Of a stretch of DNA of 64,000 bases, positions 36,271-45,360 are shown piece after piece. Position 1 is the stretch's first letter; each line of letters begins with the position of its first letter. The notes under the pieces were generated by a model that searched no databases, was not told where the DNA came from, and worked only from the letters and a program-made list of their open reading frames with translations. Source of the DNA: Renibacterium salmoninarum ATCC 33209 (GTDB lineage: Bacteria > Actinomycetota > Actinomycetes > Actinomycetales > Micrococcaceae); NCBI RefSeq assembly GCF_000018885.1, contig NC_010168.1:310001-374000 (forward strand). The letters run 5' to 3'. The position numbers and the translations under genes were made by a program.

Positions 36271-36801
36271 ATGACCCCGAAGCAAGCGCAGCGCGCTCAA
36301 ACGACCCAGCGCAAAAAGCTTGCCGGTTTGGTGGCCGGTCTCATCGCCCTGCTCCTAGTGGTGGGCGGTATTTTTCTTTTCAATAAACTGACCGGGCACG
36401 ACGACGGCGCTGCAGCCGCGTCTAGCTCGACCAAAAACTCGGCAAAAGCTTCGACAAGTGCTAAAAGCTCAACTAAGCCAACAGCCGCCTCAAACGCCGC
36501 AGCGAACAACCCTTCGAAACTCCCCGCAGTAAAAGCCTCTGCACTTCCGCAAGAAGCACAGCAGACGTTAGCTCTCATCGCGAAGGGCGGCCCCTACCCG
36601 TATGACCGGGATGGCATCAACTTCGGAAATTTCGAAGGCGTATTGCCGAAGAAATCCAGCGGTTACTACAAGGAATACACGGTGAAAACACCGGGCTCGT
36701 CAGATCGTGGTGCCCGACGGGTAATTGTCGGTGACGGTGGGGAAAAGTACTACACGGATGACCACTACGCGAGCTTTTCGTTCATTCAGGAGAACCAATG
36801 A
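36271..36801 (+). CDS. Membrane-anchored guanyl-specific ribonuclease (N1/barnase superfamily)
   Basis: A 176-residue protein. The N-terminus is cytoplasmic and basic, followed by one TM segment (LAGLVAGLIALLLVVGGIFLF, residues ~19-37) and a low-complexity Ser/Ala/Lys/Thr linker (~45 residues). The C-terminal RNase domain (~85 residues, beginning YPYDRDGINFGNFEG) carries the catalytic Glu of YYKEYTVKTPG, Arg of GARRVIVGDG and His of DDHYASF, as in RNase Sa. It may be released or stay surface-bound. The downstream gene overlaps by 4 bases and encodes a barstar-like inhibitor. Confidence 0.88.
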   Translation: MTPKQAQRAQTTQRKKLAGLVAGLIALLLVVGGIFLFNKLTGHDDGAAAASSSTKNSAKASTSAKSSTKPTAASNAAANNPSKLPAVKASALPQEAQQTLALIAKGGPYPYDRDGINFGNFEGVLPKKSSGYYKEYTVKTPGSSDRGARRVIVGDGGEKYYTDDHYASFSFIQENQ

Positions 36802-37127
36802 CAACGCCAAGCCGCTTTGAAATTCCAGCTGCCGAAAGCAAAGAAGGTGTTTTAGATGCCTTTGCTCGCGCGCTAAATTTCCCGAAACACTTTGGCCACA
36901 ACTTTGATGCCTTAGCAGATTGCCTTCGGGATTTTGCAGATGCCGCAACGGTGCCGGTAACGCTGGTTTGGCACGTTGACCCCACGTTCAAAGCGACCCG
37001 TGCGCATCGGATCGTCCTGGAAATTTTGGCTGAGGTGGCGGAAGCGTCAAAACAAGATTCACCCAAATCTACCCTGACTTTTATTGAGCAGAATTCTTCG
37101 GTTGAGGATTATACACAGCAGGATTAA
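36798..37127 (+). CDS. Barstar-family ribonuclease inhibitor
   Basis: A 109-residue acidic protein with the barstar signature helix region LNFPKHFGHNFDALADCLRD, followed by VTLVWHVDP and ending in an acidic tail. The ATG overlaps the RNase stop (ATGA), so translation of toxin and inhibitor is coupled. It should bind the RNase domain and protect the cytoplasm. IS994 copy 2 begins 79 bases downstream without touching the gene. Confidence 0.9.
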   Translation: MTTPSRFEIPAAESKEGVLDAFARALNFPKHFGHNFDALADCLRDFADAATVPVTLVWHVDPTFKATRAHRIVLEILAEVAEASKQDSPKSTLTFIEQNSSVEDYTQQD

Positions 37128-37255
37128 CGCCGCTTGGAGGTCGCGTTCAGCTCTCTGTCATCTGGTCTTGTCACGATGTGCTGGTCAAGCGTTCAAGACG
37201 CACAGTGAATCGCCCCGGTGTGTCCGGAGACTTTCTTGTTTGAGAGGATCAGGAC

Positions 37256-37606
37256 ATGGCAGGGAAAACTACGACACGGTATCCGCAGGAGTTGAAGGAT
37301 CGTGCGGAGATGGAGGGTGCGTCTTCGGAGTGGGCGGCGATGCAAAAAGTTGCCCAGCTTTTGGGTGTGGGTGTGCCGGAAACGGTGCGTAAATGGGTCC
37401 GGCAAGCCGAGATCGATGTTGGTACTAGAACTGGAACAACGAGCACGGAATCGGCCGAGCTGAAACGGTTACGGCGTGAGAACGCTGAGCTGAAACGGGC
37501 GAACGCGATCCTTCGGAGCGCTTCAGCTTTTGTCGCGGTCGAACTCGACCGCCACAACACTGATCGTGAAATACATCAAGGACCATGCCGGTCACCGCGA
37601 GAATAA
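37256..37606 (+). CDS. IS994 OrfA, copy 2, 5-residue deletion
   Basis: A 116-residue OrfA, the same as copy 1 except for one residue (Val for Phe in SASAFV). It keeps the zipper SAELKRLRRENAELKRANAI but lacks five residues in the first HTH helix. DNA-binding activity is doubtful. Confidence 0.85.
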   Translation: MAGKTTTRYPQELKDRAEMEGASSEWAAMQKVAQLLGVGVPETVRKWVRQAEIDVGTRTGTTSTESAELKRLRRENAELKRANAILRSASAFVAVELDRHNTDREIHQGPCRSPRE

Positions 37607-37615
37607 TGGATTGCG

Positions 37616-38506
37616 GTGGGGTGTCGAGTCGATCTGCCAGGTGCTTACTGGGACGGGGTGAAGACCACCCCGTCCACGTACTACGAATGGGTGGATAAAA
37701 CACGATCTCACCGAGAACAACGTGATGAGGTGCTCAAGCCCGTGATCCAGAAGGTGTATGCCGCTAATTACGGGGTGCACGGCACCAGGAAAGTCTGGTT
37801 GGCGATGAACCGTGAAGGTGTGCCGGTGGCCAGGTGCACGGTAGAACGGCTCATGGGGTTACTTGGCATACAGGGTGCGGTCCGTGGCAAGGTCAAACGC
37901 ACCACGATCAAAGACTCGAAGGCGGCCCGAGCGAAGGACTTGGTCCGCCGTGATTTCACACCAACGGCACCGGATCGGCTATGGGTAGATGATTTCACCT
38001 ATGTTTCGACCTGGTCCGGGTGGGTCTATGTTGCCTTCGTGATCGATGCTTACTCTCGGAGGATCCTGGGCTGGTCAGCGAGTGCTTCTATGAACACCGT
38101 GCTAGTGCTCAACGCAGTTAATCAGGCAATCTGGAGTCGTGAACGGGCCGGGGCTGAGATTTCCGGGGTGATTCATCATCACGATGCCGGGGCTCAATAC
38201 GCCTCCTTGGCCTTCACCTAACGCCTGGCCCAGGCCGGTATCCGCCCCTCGATCGGTTCTGTGGGTGATAGTTACGACAACGCCTTGGCGGAAACCATCA
38301 ACGGGCTTTATAAGACCGAGCTGATCAAACCCGGCAAGCCCTGGCGGACTCTAGAAGAAGTCGAAATCGGCACTGCTGAATGGGTCGATTGGTACAACCA
38401 CCGAAGGCTCTACCAGTACTGCGGAGACATCCCACCAGTAGAGCTAGAAAACCACTACTACAATCACTACCAGAGCACGGCAGCCGCCGACAGGCTCATC
38501 GTCTGA
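37616..38506 (+). pseudogene. IS994 OrfB transposase, copy 2, premature stop
   Basis: A DDE transposase interrupted by TAA at 38219-38221 (GAA in copy 3), exactly as in copy 1, between the second Asp and the catalytic Glu. The rest (GDSYDNALAETINGLYKTEL to ADRLIV) stays in frame after the stop. A cysteine-free C-terminus and the end are the same as in copy 3. Confidence 0.88.
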
Positions 38507-38536
38507 GAAACCCTCCGGACACACCGGAGCGGTTCA

Positions 38537-38637
38537 TCCTTTTCGTCGCTCATCCGGTTCCAGTTGATTGGGCGCAGCGGCGCCTCGGGATTCTTAGCAA
38601 AGTGCGGCGGAGTGACTGAAGCAGCCAAAGCGGTCAT
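38537..38637 (-). pseudogene. nrdF: Ribonucleotide reductase beta subunit NrdF, N-terminal remnant
   Basis: The reverse strand from ATG 38637 reads 33 codons with PLRPINWNRMSDEKD, which resembles the AINWNRIEDEKD start of class Ib NrdF proteins, before the IS994 end cuts the frame. The gene follows nrdI by 29 bases in the same direction. The iron ligands and the tyrosyl-radical residue are missing. If the identity is right, nrdE, normally between nrdI and nrdF, is not at this locus. Identification rests on a short match plus context. Confidence 0.6.
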
Positions 38638-38666
38638 GGTGGCTCTTTTCTTAGGTTGAGGCGATT

Positions 38667-39089
38667 TCAAGCGGTGTGCAAGCCCAGTTGGCGTTGCCAA
38701 AAAATCTCAAGTCCGGTGTTGACAGCGGCAATATCGGACGGTGTGCCCAAGAGCTCGAATCGGTAGAGCAACGGCACAGCGCATTTGGCTGCGATCACTG
38801 CGCCAGCTAGGCAATATGCAGCACCGAAGTTCGTGTTCCCTGCCGCGATGACTCCGCGTAACAGCTTGCGGTTTTGCGGCACGTTCAAAAAACTAACCAC
38901 TTGTTTTGGCACTGCCCCGCATGGTTCGCCGCCACCGTAAGTGGGCACGGTCAAAATATAGGGTTCGACGGCGTAGAGCGCTGCCTCTGATCGAGGTCGG
39001 AGCGGAATGCGATCTGCGGGAGTTTCCAACTTCTCCACAAACCGTCGAGTATTTTCAGAAACGCTGGAAAAGTAGACGAGCCGGCTCAT
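38667..39089 (-). CDS. nrdI: NrdI flavodoxin-like protein
   Basis: A 140-residue Nrd[19 protein letters not shown] is the FMN phosphate loop, TVPTYGGGE the second flavin loop, and [20 protein letters not shown] the family signature. NrdI delivers oxidant to assemble the Mn(III)2-tyrosyl cofactor of NrdF. It is intact, but the nrdF gene that follows is reduced to its first ~33 codons, so NrdI here has no cis partner. An NrdR-like palindrome lies 57 bases upstream. Confidence 0.9.
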   Translation of the reverse strand: MSRLVYFSSVSENTRRFVEKLETPADRIPLRPRSEAALYAVEPYILTVPTYGGGEPCGAVPKQVVSFLNVPQNRKLLRGVIAAGNTNFGAAYCLAGAVIAAKCAVPLLYRFELLGTPSDIAAVNTGLEIFWQRQLGLHTA

Positions 39090-39145
39090 TGCCCTCCTTG
39101 AAACTTCAGGAATTACAAGATGATGTGTTCAATATGCTGATTGAG

Positions 39146-39159
39146 TACTATATCTAGTA
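39146..39159 (-). promoter_or_regulatory. NrdR-box-like palindrome upstream of nrdI
   Basis: TACTATATCTAGTA matches the core of the NrdR consensus (acaCwwtATaTwGtgt) and is nearly self-complementary. It lies in the promoter region of nrdI. A second box three helical turns away, usual for NrdR, is not clear. Regulation by dATP-sensing NrdR is inferred. Confidence 0.55.
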
Positions 39160-39231
39160 GAGCAGAGCGATGCTTGTTAATCATTAGACACGCCGAAGAA
39201 ATAAATTAAGGTGTGCAGAAAACTTTGAAGG

Positions 39232-39277
39232 GCAAGTAGGACGCCAGAACTGAGGTCAGTTCTGGCGTCCTACTTGC
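39232..39277. terminator. 22-bp perfect hairpin downstream of glgP
   Basis: Arms 39232-39253 and 39256-39277 are perfectly complementary over 22 bp with only two unpaired bases between. It stands 37 bases after the stop of glgP (reverse strand) and before the nrdI promoter, so it likely terminates glgP transcription. No strong T-run is visible. Confidence 0.75.
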
Positions 39278-39313
39278 TTGCTATTTGCTGATCGGCGGTT
39301 TTAGCCCGGCAGC

Positions 39314-41909
39314 TCAGGCGTTGACAATAAGTCCCAGCTCGGCATGGCTGGCGAGTGCTGGATGCTCTGGCAGGACGCGAACCGTGTCGCCGAAGCTGCC
39401 GGAGCGATCAATAACGACGTCGCCAGTGAACAAATATCGTCCCTCGCCTAAGTCTTCTGATGGTTGCAAAGCCACCGAGGTGGTGTTGTTCAGCTCATCG
39501 GTGTCCAGGGCGCGGCCATAGGCGACTTCAACTCGCACGTCGGAGCTGGAGAGGTTTGCCAATGCAACGTAAGCGCGGATTGAAAGCGAATCGCCAATTT
39601 GCGGGTCCTCGCTGACGCCCACAGAGTCAACATGTTCAACAACTAGCTGCGGCCAAGCTGCGGTGACCTTGTCTCGCCAAGCGGCGAGGTCGCGCGCCTG
39701 AGCAAAATGATCAGCTGCCGCGGCACGACCAGCTAGCGCGGCAGGCTGGTACAGCTTATGGACGTAGTCAGCAAGCATTCTTTCGGCCGAGACAGCCGGG
39801 CCAAGCGTAGCGAGCGTGTGTTTGATCATCGCAAGCCAGTGCGTTGGTAATTCTGAAGGGGAGCCGTCTGAAGGGCCGGCAGCGCCAGCAGATTCTGATT
39901 GTCCCGGATCGCCATAAAATCGCGGCGCTACCTGAGTTTCCAACAGTTCGTACAGCGCAGATGCTTCAATATCGTCGCATTCTTCAGCGGTTGCGCCGTT
40001 GTTCGCCGTCGGAATTGCCCAGCCGTTTTCGCCATCGTACATTTCATCCCACCAGCCATCTAGCACTGACAGGTTCAAGCCGCCATTAATGGCCGACTTC
40101 ATCCCGGAAGTGCCGCAAGCTTCAAGCGGTCGGAGCGGATTATTAAGCCAAACATCACAGCCTGGAAAGAGCGTCCGGGCCATCGCGATGTCGTAATTGG
40201 GCAAGAAGACAATCCGGTGCCGAACTTCCGGGTCATCAGTAAATCTCACCAAGTCTTGGATCATCTTTTTGCCAGCGTCATCTGCTGGATGCGATTTGCC
40301 GGCAATAACCAGCTGAATCGGATGCTTCTCGTTGAGCAACAAAGCCTTAAGCCGGGCGGGGTCCAGCAGCATCAGGGTGAGGCGTTTGTAGGTGGGCACT
40401 CTGCGGGCGAAGCCAATGGTGAGTACGTCCGGATCAAGTACCGAATCGGTCCAGGCCAGCTCAGCATCAGCCGCACCACGTTTCTTCCACGAGGAGCGCA
40501 ACCTGCGTCGGACGTCGTCAATCAAAGCTGCGCGCAGTTCGCGTCGTAGCGTCCAGACATCCTGATCGGACACTTCGTAGACTCGTGACCAGTCCGGCTG
40601 GTCCAAGACGCTTCCGCCAAAACGCTCAACCGCGAGGGCGCTGATTTTGGGGTCAACCCATGTTGGCACGTGTACCCCATTAGTGACCGAGGAAATCGGT
40701 ACCTCTGCGTGATCAAATCCCGGCCATAAGCCAGAGAACATCTCGCGGGAAACCACACCGTGCAGTTTTACGACGCCATTAGCGCGTTGGGCAAGTCGCA
40801 AGCCCATCACCGCCATGTTGAACACTGCCGGATCGCCATCTCGGTAGTTTTCCGAGCCCAGGTCAAGAATCTTCTCGGTTGGCACTCCGGGTGCTAGACC
40901 AGAATCGAAGAATTGCTGAATTTGGCTCTTTTGGAATCGGTCAATTCCGGCCGGGACCGGGGTGTGCCTGGTAAAAACCGTCGAGGCGCGGCCCGCTGCC
41001 AGTGCTTCATCCCAGCTGAGACCTTCGGTCTCGGCAAGTTCGCGAATACGCTCGATGCCAAGAAAACCTGCGTGACCTTCATTGGCGTGGAAGACTTCCG
41101 GCGCGGAGCTGCCGGTCAAACGTTGATACACGCGGAGCGCTTTTACCCCGCCCATGCCCAGCAGTAGTTCTTGTTGTAGCCGGTGATCGCCACCGCCGCC
41201 ATACAGCCGATCGGTAATCAGCCGGGCGGCATCGTCGTTGCCGGGCACGTTCGAGTCCAAGAGCAATAATGGCACCCGGCCGACGTCGGCTCGCCAGATC
41301 CAGGCGTGCAATTCGCGTCCGCCGGGTAAGGGGAGCGAGATCTGCGCCGGCCGGCCGTCGTCCTCGCGAAGTAGGCTCAAGGGCAAGCCATCGGGATCTA
41401 AGACCGGGTAGGTTTCCTGTTGCCAGGCGTCTCGGGAGAGTGACTGCTTGAAGTAGCCGGCTTGATAGAGCAGACCGACGCCGATCAACGGCACGCCAAG
41501 ATCTGAGGATGCCTTCAAATGGTCGCCCGCCAGGATGCCGAGACCGCCCGAGTACTTCCGTGATACCGAACTCAGGTGAGAAGTAGGCGATTCGCGCTGG
41601 CGCCTCATCCCCCAAGCCTTGGTACCAGCGTGGCTCTTCCAAATAGCGCTGTAGATCTTCGGCCGCGCGGCGCACTCTTTCGACGACGTCCAAGTTCTCG
41701 GCTAGTGCCTGGAGTTGTTCGCGGCTGACTGAGCCGAGGAAAGTGACCGGGTCAAAGGCACTTTCGGCCCAAATCTGCGGATTGAGCGAAGCGAAAAGTT
41801 TGCGAGTTGGCAAGTGCCAGGACCAGCGCAGGTTGCTGGCGAGCTTCGCCAGCGGCGCGATCGATTCAGGCAGGACGGTGCGGACAGTAAATCTGCGGAT
41901 AGCCTTCAC
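39314..41909 (-). pseudogene. glgP: Alpha-glucan phosphorylase GlgP, frameshifted by an apparent 11-bp deletion
   Basis: GT35 phosphorylase of about 860 residues. The N-terminal ~110 residues (start GTG 41909, KAIRRFTVRTVLPESIAPLA, IAYFSPEFGITEVL) are in one frame. The rest begins YSGGLGILAGDHLKASSDLG in another and includes the PLP-lysine region RPLEACGTSGMKSAINGG. Around 41565 the family motif EVLPQYSGG is reduced to E-V-L fused out of frame with YSGG: the observed GAAGTACTCGG fits loss of 11 bases between two GTACT repeats. It would release glucose-1-phosphate from glycogen; here it is presumably dead. Confidence 0.88.
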
Positions 41910-42122
41910 CTTTTCCAAGGTAGCGGAGATCGCAGGCGGTTGGAACTGGTTTGAGTGACCATTCGGTATATGACGCGTAAACGCTTGCTCAATTTTGTCG
42001 AGTTGCAAATTTGACGCAATGGCAGCGTAAACCGTGGAGTTGTTGCTAGGCTCTGGACCGGGGCACATCGAAGGTGATGGGAGTACTTCTTGTTAAGAAC
42101 CAAACCCCGGGGCGTAACATCA

Positions 42123-43476
42123 GTGAGCCGCCGGGCGTTTATGGGCGTTGCTCTGGGCGCGGCCTTCTTATTGCCAGCGCTGAGCGGATGCAGCACCGAT
42201 TCAAGTACCACCCTGCGGATTGCTTATAAACAGTGGGGTTCCGGCGAGGTGATGGAGACTTTTCTGGCGAAGGTGAGTGAACAGTTTCGCCAAGAACACC
42301 CGGACATCGCGATCAAGCTGATGCCCCGTGTTGCTGGGGATAACGATTACTTCACCAAAAATGAGTTGATGATGTCGAGTGAGACCACCGCACCCGATCT
42401 GGTCTACGAAGATACCTTCATTGTGAAATCTGATGTGGCGGCAGGCTATTTGCGCCCGATCAATGCCAAGCTGCCGGGCTGGCCCGTCTGGTCCGAATTT
42501 TATGATTCAGCAAAATCCGCAGTGACCGAAGCTGATGGCAAAGTTTATGGAGTGCCGATTGGCACCGACACTCGAGCACTTTGGTACAACTCCGAATTGT
42601 TTGCACAAGCCGGCTTGCCGGTGCCCTGGCAACCGAATGACTGGACAGAGTTACTTCGCGATCTCGCGACACTGCAGAAGGCACTTCCCGGCGTCACGCC
42701 GTTCAATATCTTCTCCGGTAAAGCGTTGGGTGAAGCGTCCTCGATGCAGGGTTTTGAAATGCTGCTTTACGGCACTGAAGACACCCTTTACGACGCGAAA
42801 GAAGCCAAGTGGGTGATTGGTAGCCGAGGCTTTGTCGATAGCTTGGAATTTATTCGTGGTGTTTTCCACGATGGCATGGCCCCGCCGTTGAGCAAAGCGC
42901 TCAACCCGAATTTAAGCGACACGATCTACAACGACTGGTTGCCGCAACGCAAATTAGCAGTCAATCTCGACGGCGGGTGGTTGGGGCTCTACTGGACAAA
43001 ATGATGCCGCAGCGCCATGGCCAGAATGGTCAACCGTGATGAAGCAGGCCAAGATGCCGACTCAACACGGCCAAGGGCAGGGTTACACAACAATGTCTGG
43101 TGGTTGGACCTGGGCGTTTCCAGCGCGCTCCAAAAAATTTGATTTGGCTTGGGAGTACCTGCAATCCATTATGAGCAAAGAGAACGCAGCCGCTTACAAC
43201 ATTGCAGATAACGGGATTGCGGTCCGCAAAGATGTGGCTCAAGATGCGTCGTATCGCTCCTATAGCCCGACGGTGGAATTCTTCACCTCGCTGGTCGAAG
43301 GGGCCACCTTCCGGCCAGCGCTGGCAGCCTATCCAGAAATCTCGGCATCGATTCAGGCCGCAATGGAAAAGGTGATGATTGGCAGCGCCTCGCCTCAAGA
43401 CGCGGCCAAGGCTTACGACGAGCAAATCACCGCAATTGTTGGTGCCAGCAACGTCACGGGTAGGAACGCTCGGTGA
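42123..43476 (+). pseudogene. Sugar ABC transporter solute-binding lipoprotein, frameshifted
   Basis: Family 1 extracellular solute-binding protein. Start GTG 42123 (SRRAFMGV, twin-arginine-like), lipobox ALSGC; LRIAYKQWGSGEVMETFLAK and DLVYEDTFIVKS follow. At ~43000 the frame ends at LGLYWTK-stop; the correct continuation (DAAAPWPEWSTVMKQAKMP to VTGRNAR) is in the +1 frame from about 43003, so two bases are missing or one is extra. The C-terminal lobe is thus cut off. The two permease genes downstream are intact and overlapping, so the importer has lost its receptor. Confidence 0.86.
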
Positions 43477-44402
43477 GCGCGCCGACCATCGGCGGAGCCG
43501 CCTCCGCCACAAGTGAAAAGTCGATTGGAGGCCGTCGGCGCAACTGGTTGCGCGCGCTGCCGCTGCTACCAGCGGTTTTGCTCCTGCTGGCGTTTTTGGC
43601 CGGGCCAGTCATTTACAGCGTGTATTTAGCATTCACCAATAAGGCCCTACGCGGCGAGGGATCTGCAAGTACCGAATTCGTGGGCTTGGCCAATTTTTCG
43701 CAGGCATTTAGCTCAGGGCAATTTTGGCATTCAGTGTTCTTGACGCTCATTTTTACCCTGGTCTCCGCGGTGATCGGCCAGAATATCTTGGGAATGTTGC
43801 TGGCGCTCTTGACGCGCTCGGCAAACAAAATTGTTACTACGCTGACCAGTGCGATCATCATCGCGGCTTGGATTCTGCCCGAGATTGTGGCGGGTTACCT
43901 CTGGTACACCTTCCTGGGCGAGAAGGGCTCGCTCAACGGAATGCTGGGCTTCTTCGGGTTGCCAGCCCAAGATCTCTTGATTAGCTTTCCCATTCTGGCG
44001 GTGGCTTTTGCCAATATCTGGCGTGGCACGGCGTTTAGCATGCTCATCTATCGTGCCGCGCTCAGCCAGGTATCGCCAGATGTTGATGAATCAGCGCAAT
44101 TGGACGGCGCCGGAGCTTGGCGACGATTTTTCGCAATTACGCTGCCAATAATTCGGCGATCGGTCCTCACGAACCTGATGTTAATTACCTTGCAGACGTT
44201 GTCGGTATTTGGTCTGATCTACATCATGACTGCTGGCGGGCCTGCTGGTGCCAGCCAAACGTTACCGCTCTTTATGTACGAGCAGGCCTTTAGCTTTGGC
44301 CAGCTAGGTTACGGCACCGCAATTGCCTTGTTGCTATTGCTGATAGGGGCGATAGCCTCGCTGATCTACTTGCGGATGTTGCCGAAGGAGGACAAATCAT
44401 GA
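43473..44402 (+). CDS. Sugar ABC transporter permease (MalF-like)
   Basis: A 309-residue permease with six TM helices (ALPLLPAVLLLLAFLAGPVI first) and the EAA loop DVDESAQLDGAGAWRRFFAI near residue 210. It starts 1 codon before the end of the binding-protein gene (4-base overlap) and overlaps the next permease by 4 bases. It is part of a CUT1-type importer, probably for maltooligosaccharides or trehalose given the neighbouring glycogen genes. The ATPase (MsiK-type) is not nearby. Confidence 0.88.
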   Translation: MSAPTIGGAASATSEKSIGGRRRNWLRALPLLPAVLLLLAFLAGPVIYSVYLAFTNKALRGEGSASTEFVGLANFSQAFSSGQFWHSVFLTLIFTLVSAVIGQNILGMLLALLTRSANKIVTTLTSAIIIAAWILPEIVAGYLWYTFLGEKGSLNGMLGFFGLPAQDLLISFPILAVAFANIWRGTAFSMLIYRAALSQVSPDVDESAQLDGAGAWRRFFAITLPIIRRSVLTNLMLITLQTLSVFGLIYIMTAGGPAGASQTLPLFMYEQAFSFGQLGYGTAIALLLLLIGAIASLIYLRMLPKEDKS

Positions 44403-45286
44403 GCAGGATCGATGCGGCAACGCCCACTGGAACAGATCTCCTGTCAAAGGCATCCCGAGTGCGCAAACCTTTTAGCGCGAACAAATGGCTGACCAGTGTG
44501 GTGCTGCTAATAATTGCTGGCTTCTTCTGCGTTCCGCTACTTTGGGTGATCTTTGCATCCTTGAATCCCAGCGCGTCGTTGGCTGTGAAATGGCCAAAGT
44601 CGCCCAGCTTGGCCAACTTCGACGCCATCATGAATAGCAAGAAAACCTTTCGCCTTATTTTGAACTCACTTATTTTGTGCGGCGGCGCTACCATCCTCAC
44701 CGTGCTGTTTTCTGCGCTCGCGGCCTATCCGCTTTCGCGTTATCAATCGCGAGCTAGACGGCCATTTCTGCTGGTCATTATTTTTGCTACCTCGTTGCCG
44801 ATCACCGCAATCATGGTTCCGGTCTATGCACTGTTTGTTCAGGTCAACCTGATTGATTCGATGTTTGGCGCGATTGTGTTTTTAGCGGCTTCTTCGCTGC
44901 CCTACGGAATCTTTTTGATGAAGAATTTCATGGATGGCGCGCCCAAGGATATCGAAGAAAGCGCGTGGACGGAAGGCGCCTCCACCTTGCAGGCGCTCCG
45001 TCTGATCGTGATGCCGCTGATTCGGCCCGGAACTGCGGTAGTGACGATTTTTACCTTTGTTGGCATGTGGGGCAACTTCTTTGTTCCGTTCATGTTGCTC
45101 CTTTCACCGGATAACTTGCCCGCTTCGGTGAGCTTTTACACCTTCTCGGCGCAATACGGCCAAGTCGCTTACGGCCAATTGGCAGCGTTCTCCTTGGTGT
45201 ACTCGCTGCCCGTAGTGATTCTGTATCTCTTCATGGGTCGTAGGTTAGGCACCGGATTTACTGCTGCTGGCGGTATTAAAGGTTGA
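44399..45286 (+). CDS. Sugar ABC transporter permease (MalG-like)
   Basis: A 295-residue permease with six TM helices (LTSVVLLIIAGFFCVPLLWV first) and the EAA loop DIEESAWTEGASTLQALRLI. The C-terminus ends FTAAGGIKG, typical of MalG-type subunits. It is translationally coupled to the preceding permease (ATGA overlap). Complete; functional only if a binding protein from elsewhere serves it. Confidence 0.88.
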   Translation: MSRIDAATPTGTDLLSKASRVRKPFSANKWLTSVVLLIIAGFFCVPLLWVIFASLNPSASLAVKWPKSPSLANFDAIMNSKKTFRLILNSLILCGGATILTVLFSALAAYPLSRYQSRARRPFLLVIIFATSLPITAIMVPVYALFVQVNLIDSMFGAIVFLAASSLPYGIFLMKNFMDGAPKDIEESAWTEGASTLQALRLIVMPLIRPGTAVVTIFTFVGMWGNFFVPFMLLLSPDNLPASVSFYTFSAQYGQVAYGQLAAFSLVYSLPVVILYLFMGRRLGTGFTAAGGIKG

Positions 45287-45360
45287 ACATCTGAGGTAGT
45301 GCGAGCAACAGTTTCGGAACGCCATCGCAATCCGCGCGCACAACCACTAGCGTTTTGAGT

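Larger units (their letters stand above)
37206..38536 (+). mobile_element. IS994-like IS3-family element, copy 2 (defective)
   Basis: A 1331-bp element on the + strand. The left end is TGAATCGCCCCGGTGTGTCC; the right end is the imperfect complement (CCGGAGCGGTTCA). It carries the same 15-bp orfA deletion and orfB TAA as copy 1, but not copy 1's extra base. It inserts into, and has removed most of, an nrdF gene on its right. Flanking trinucleotides CAG and TCC do not match, so no target duplication is seen. Confidence 0.92.
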
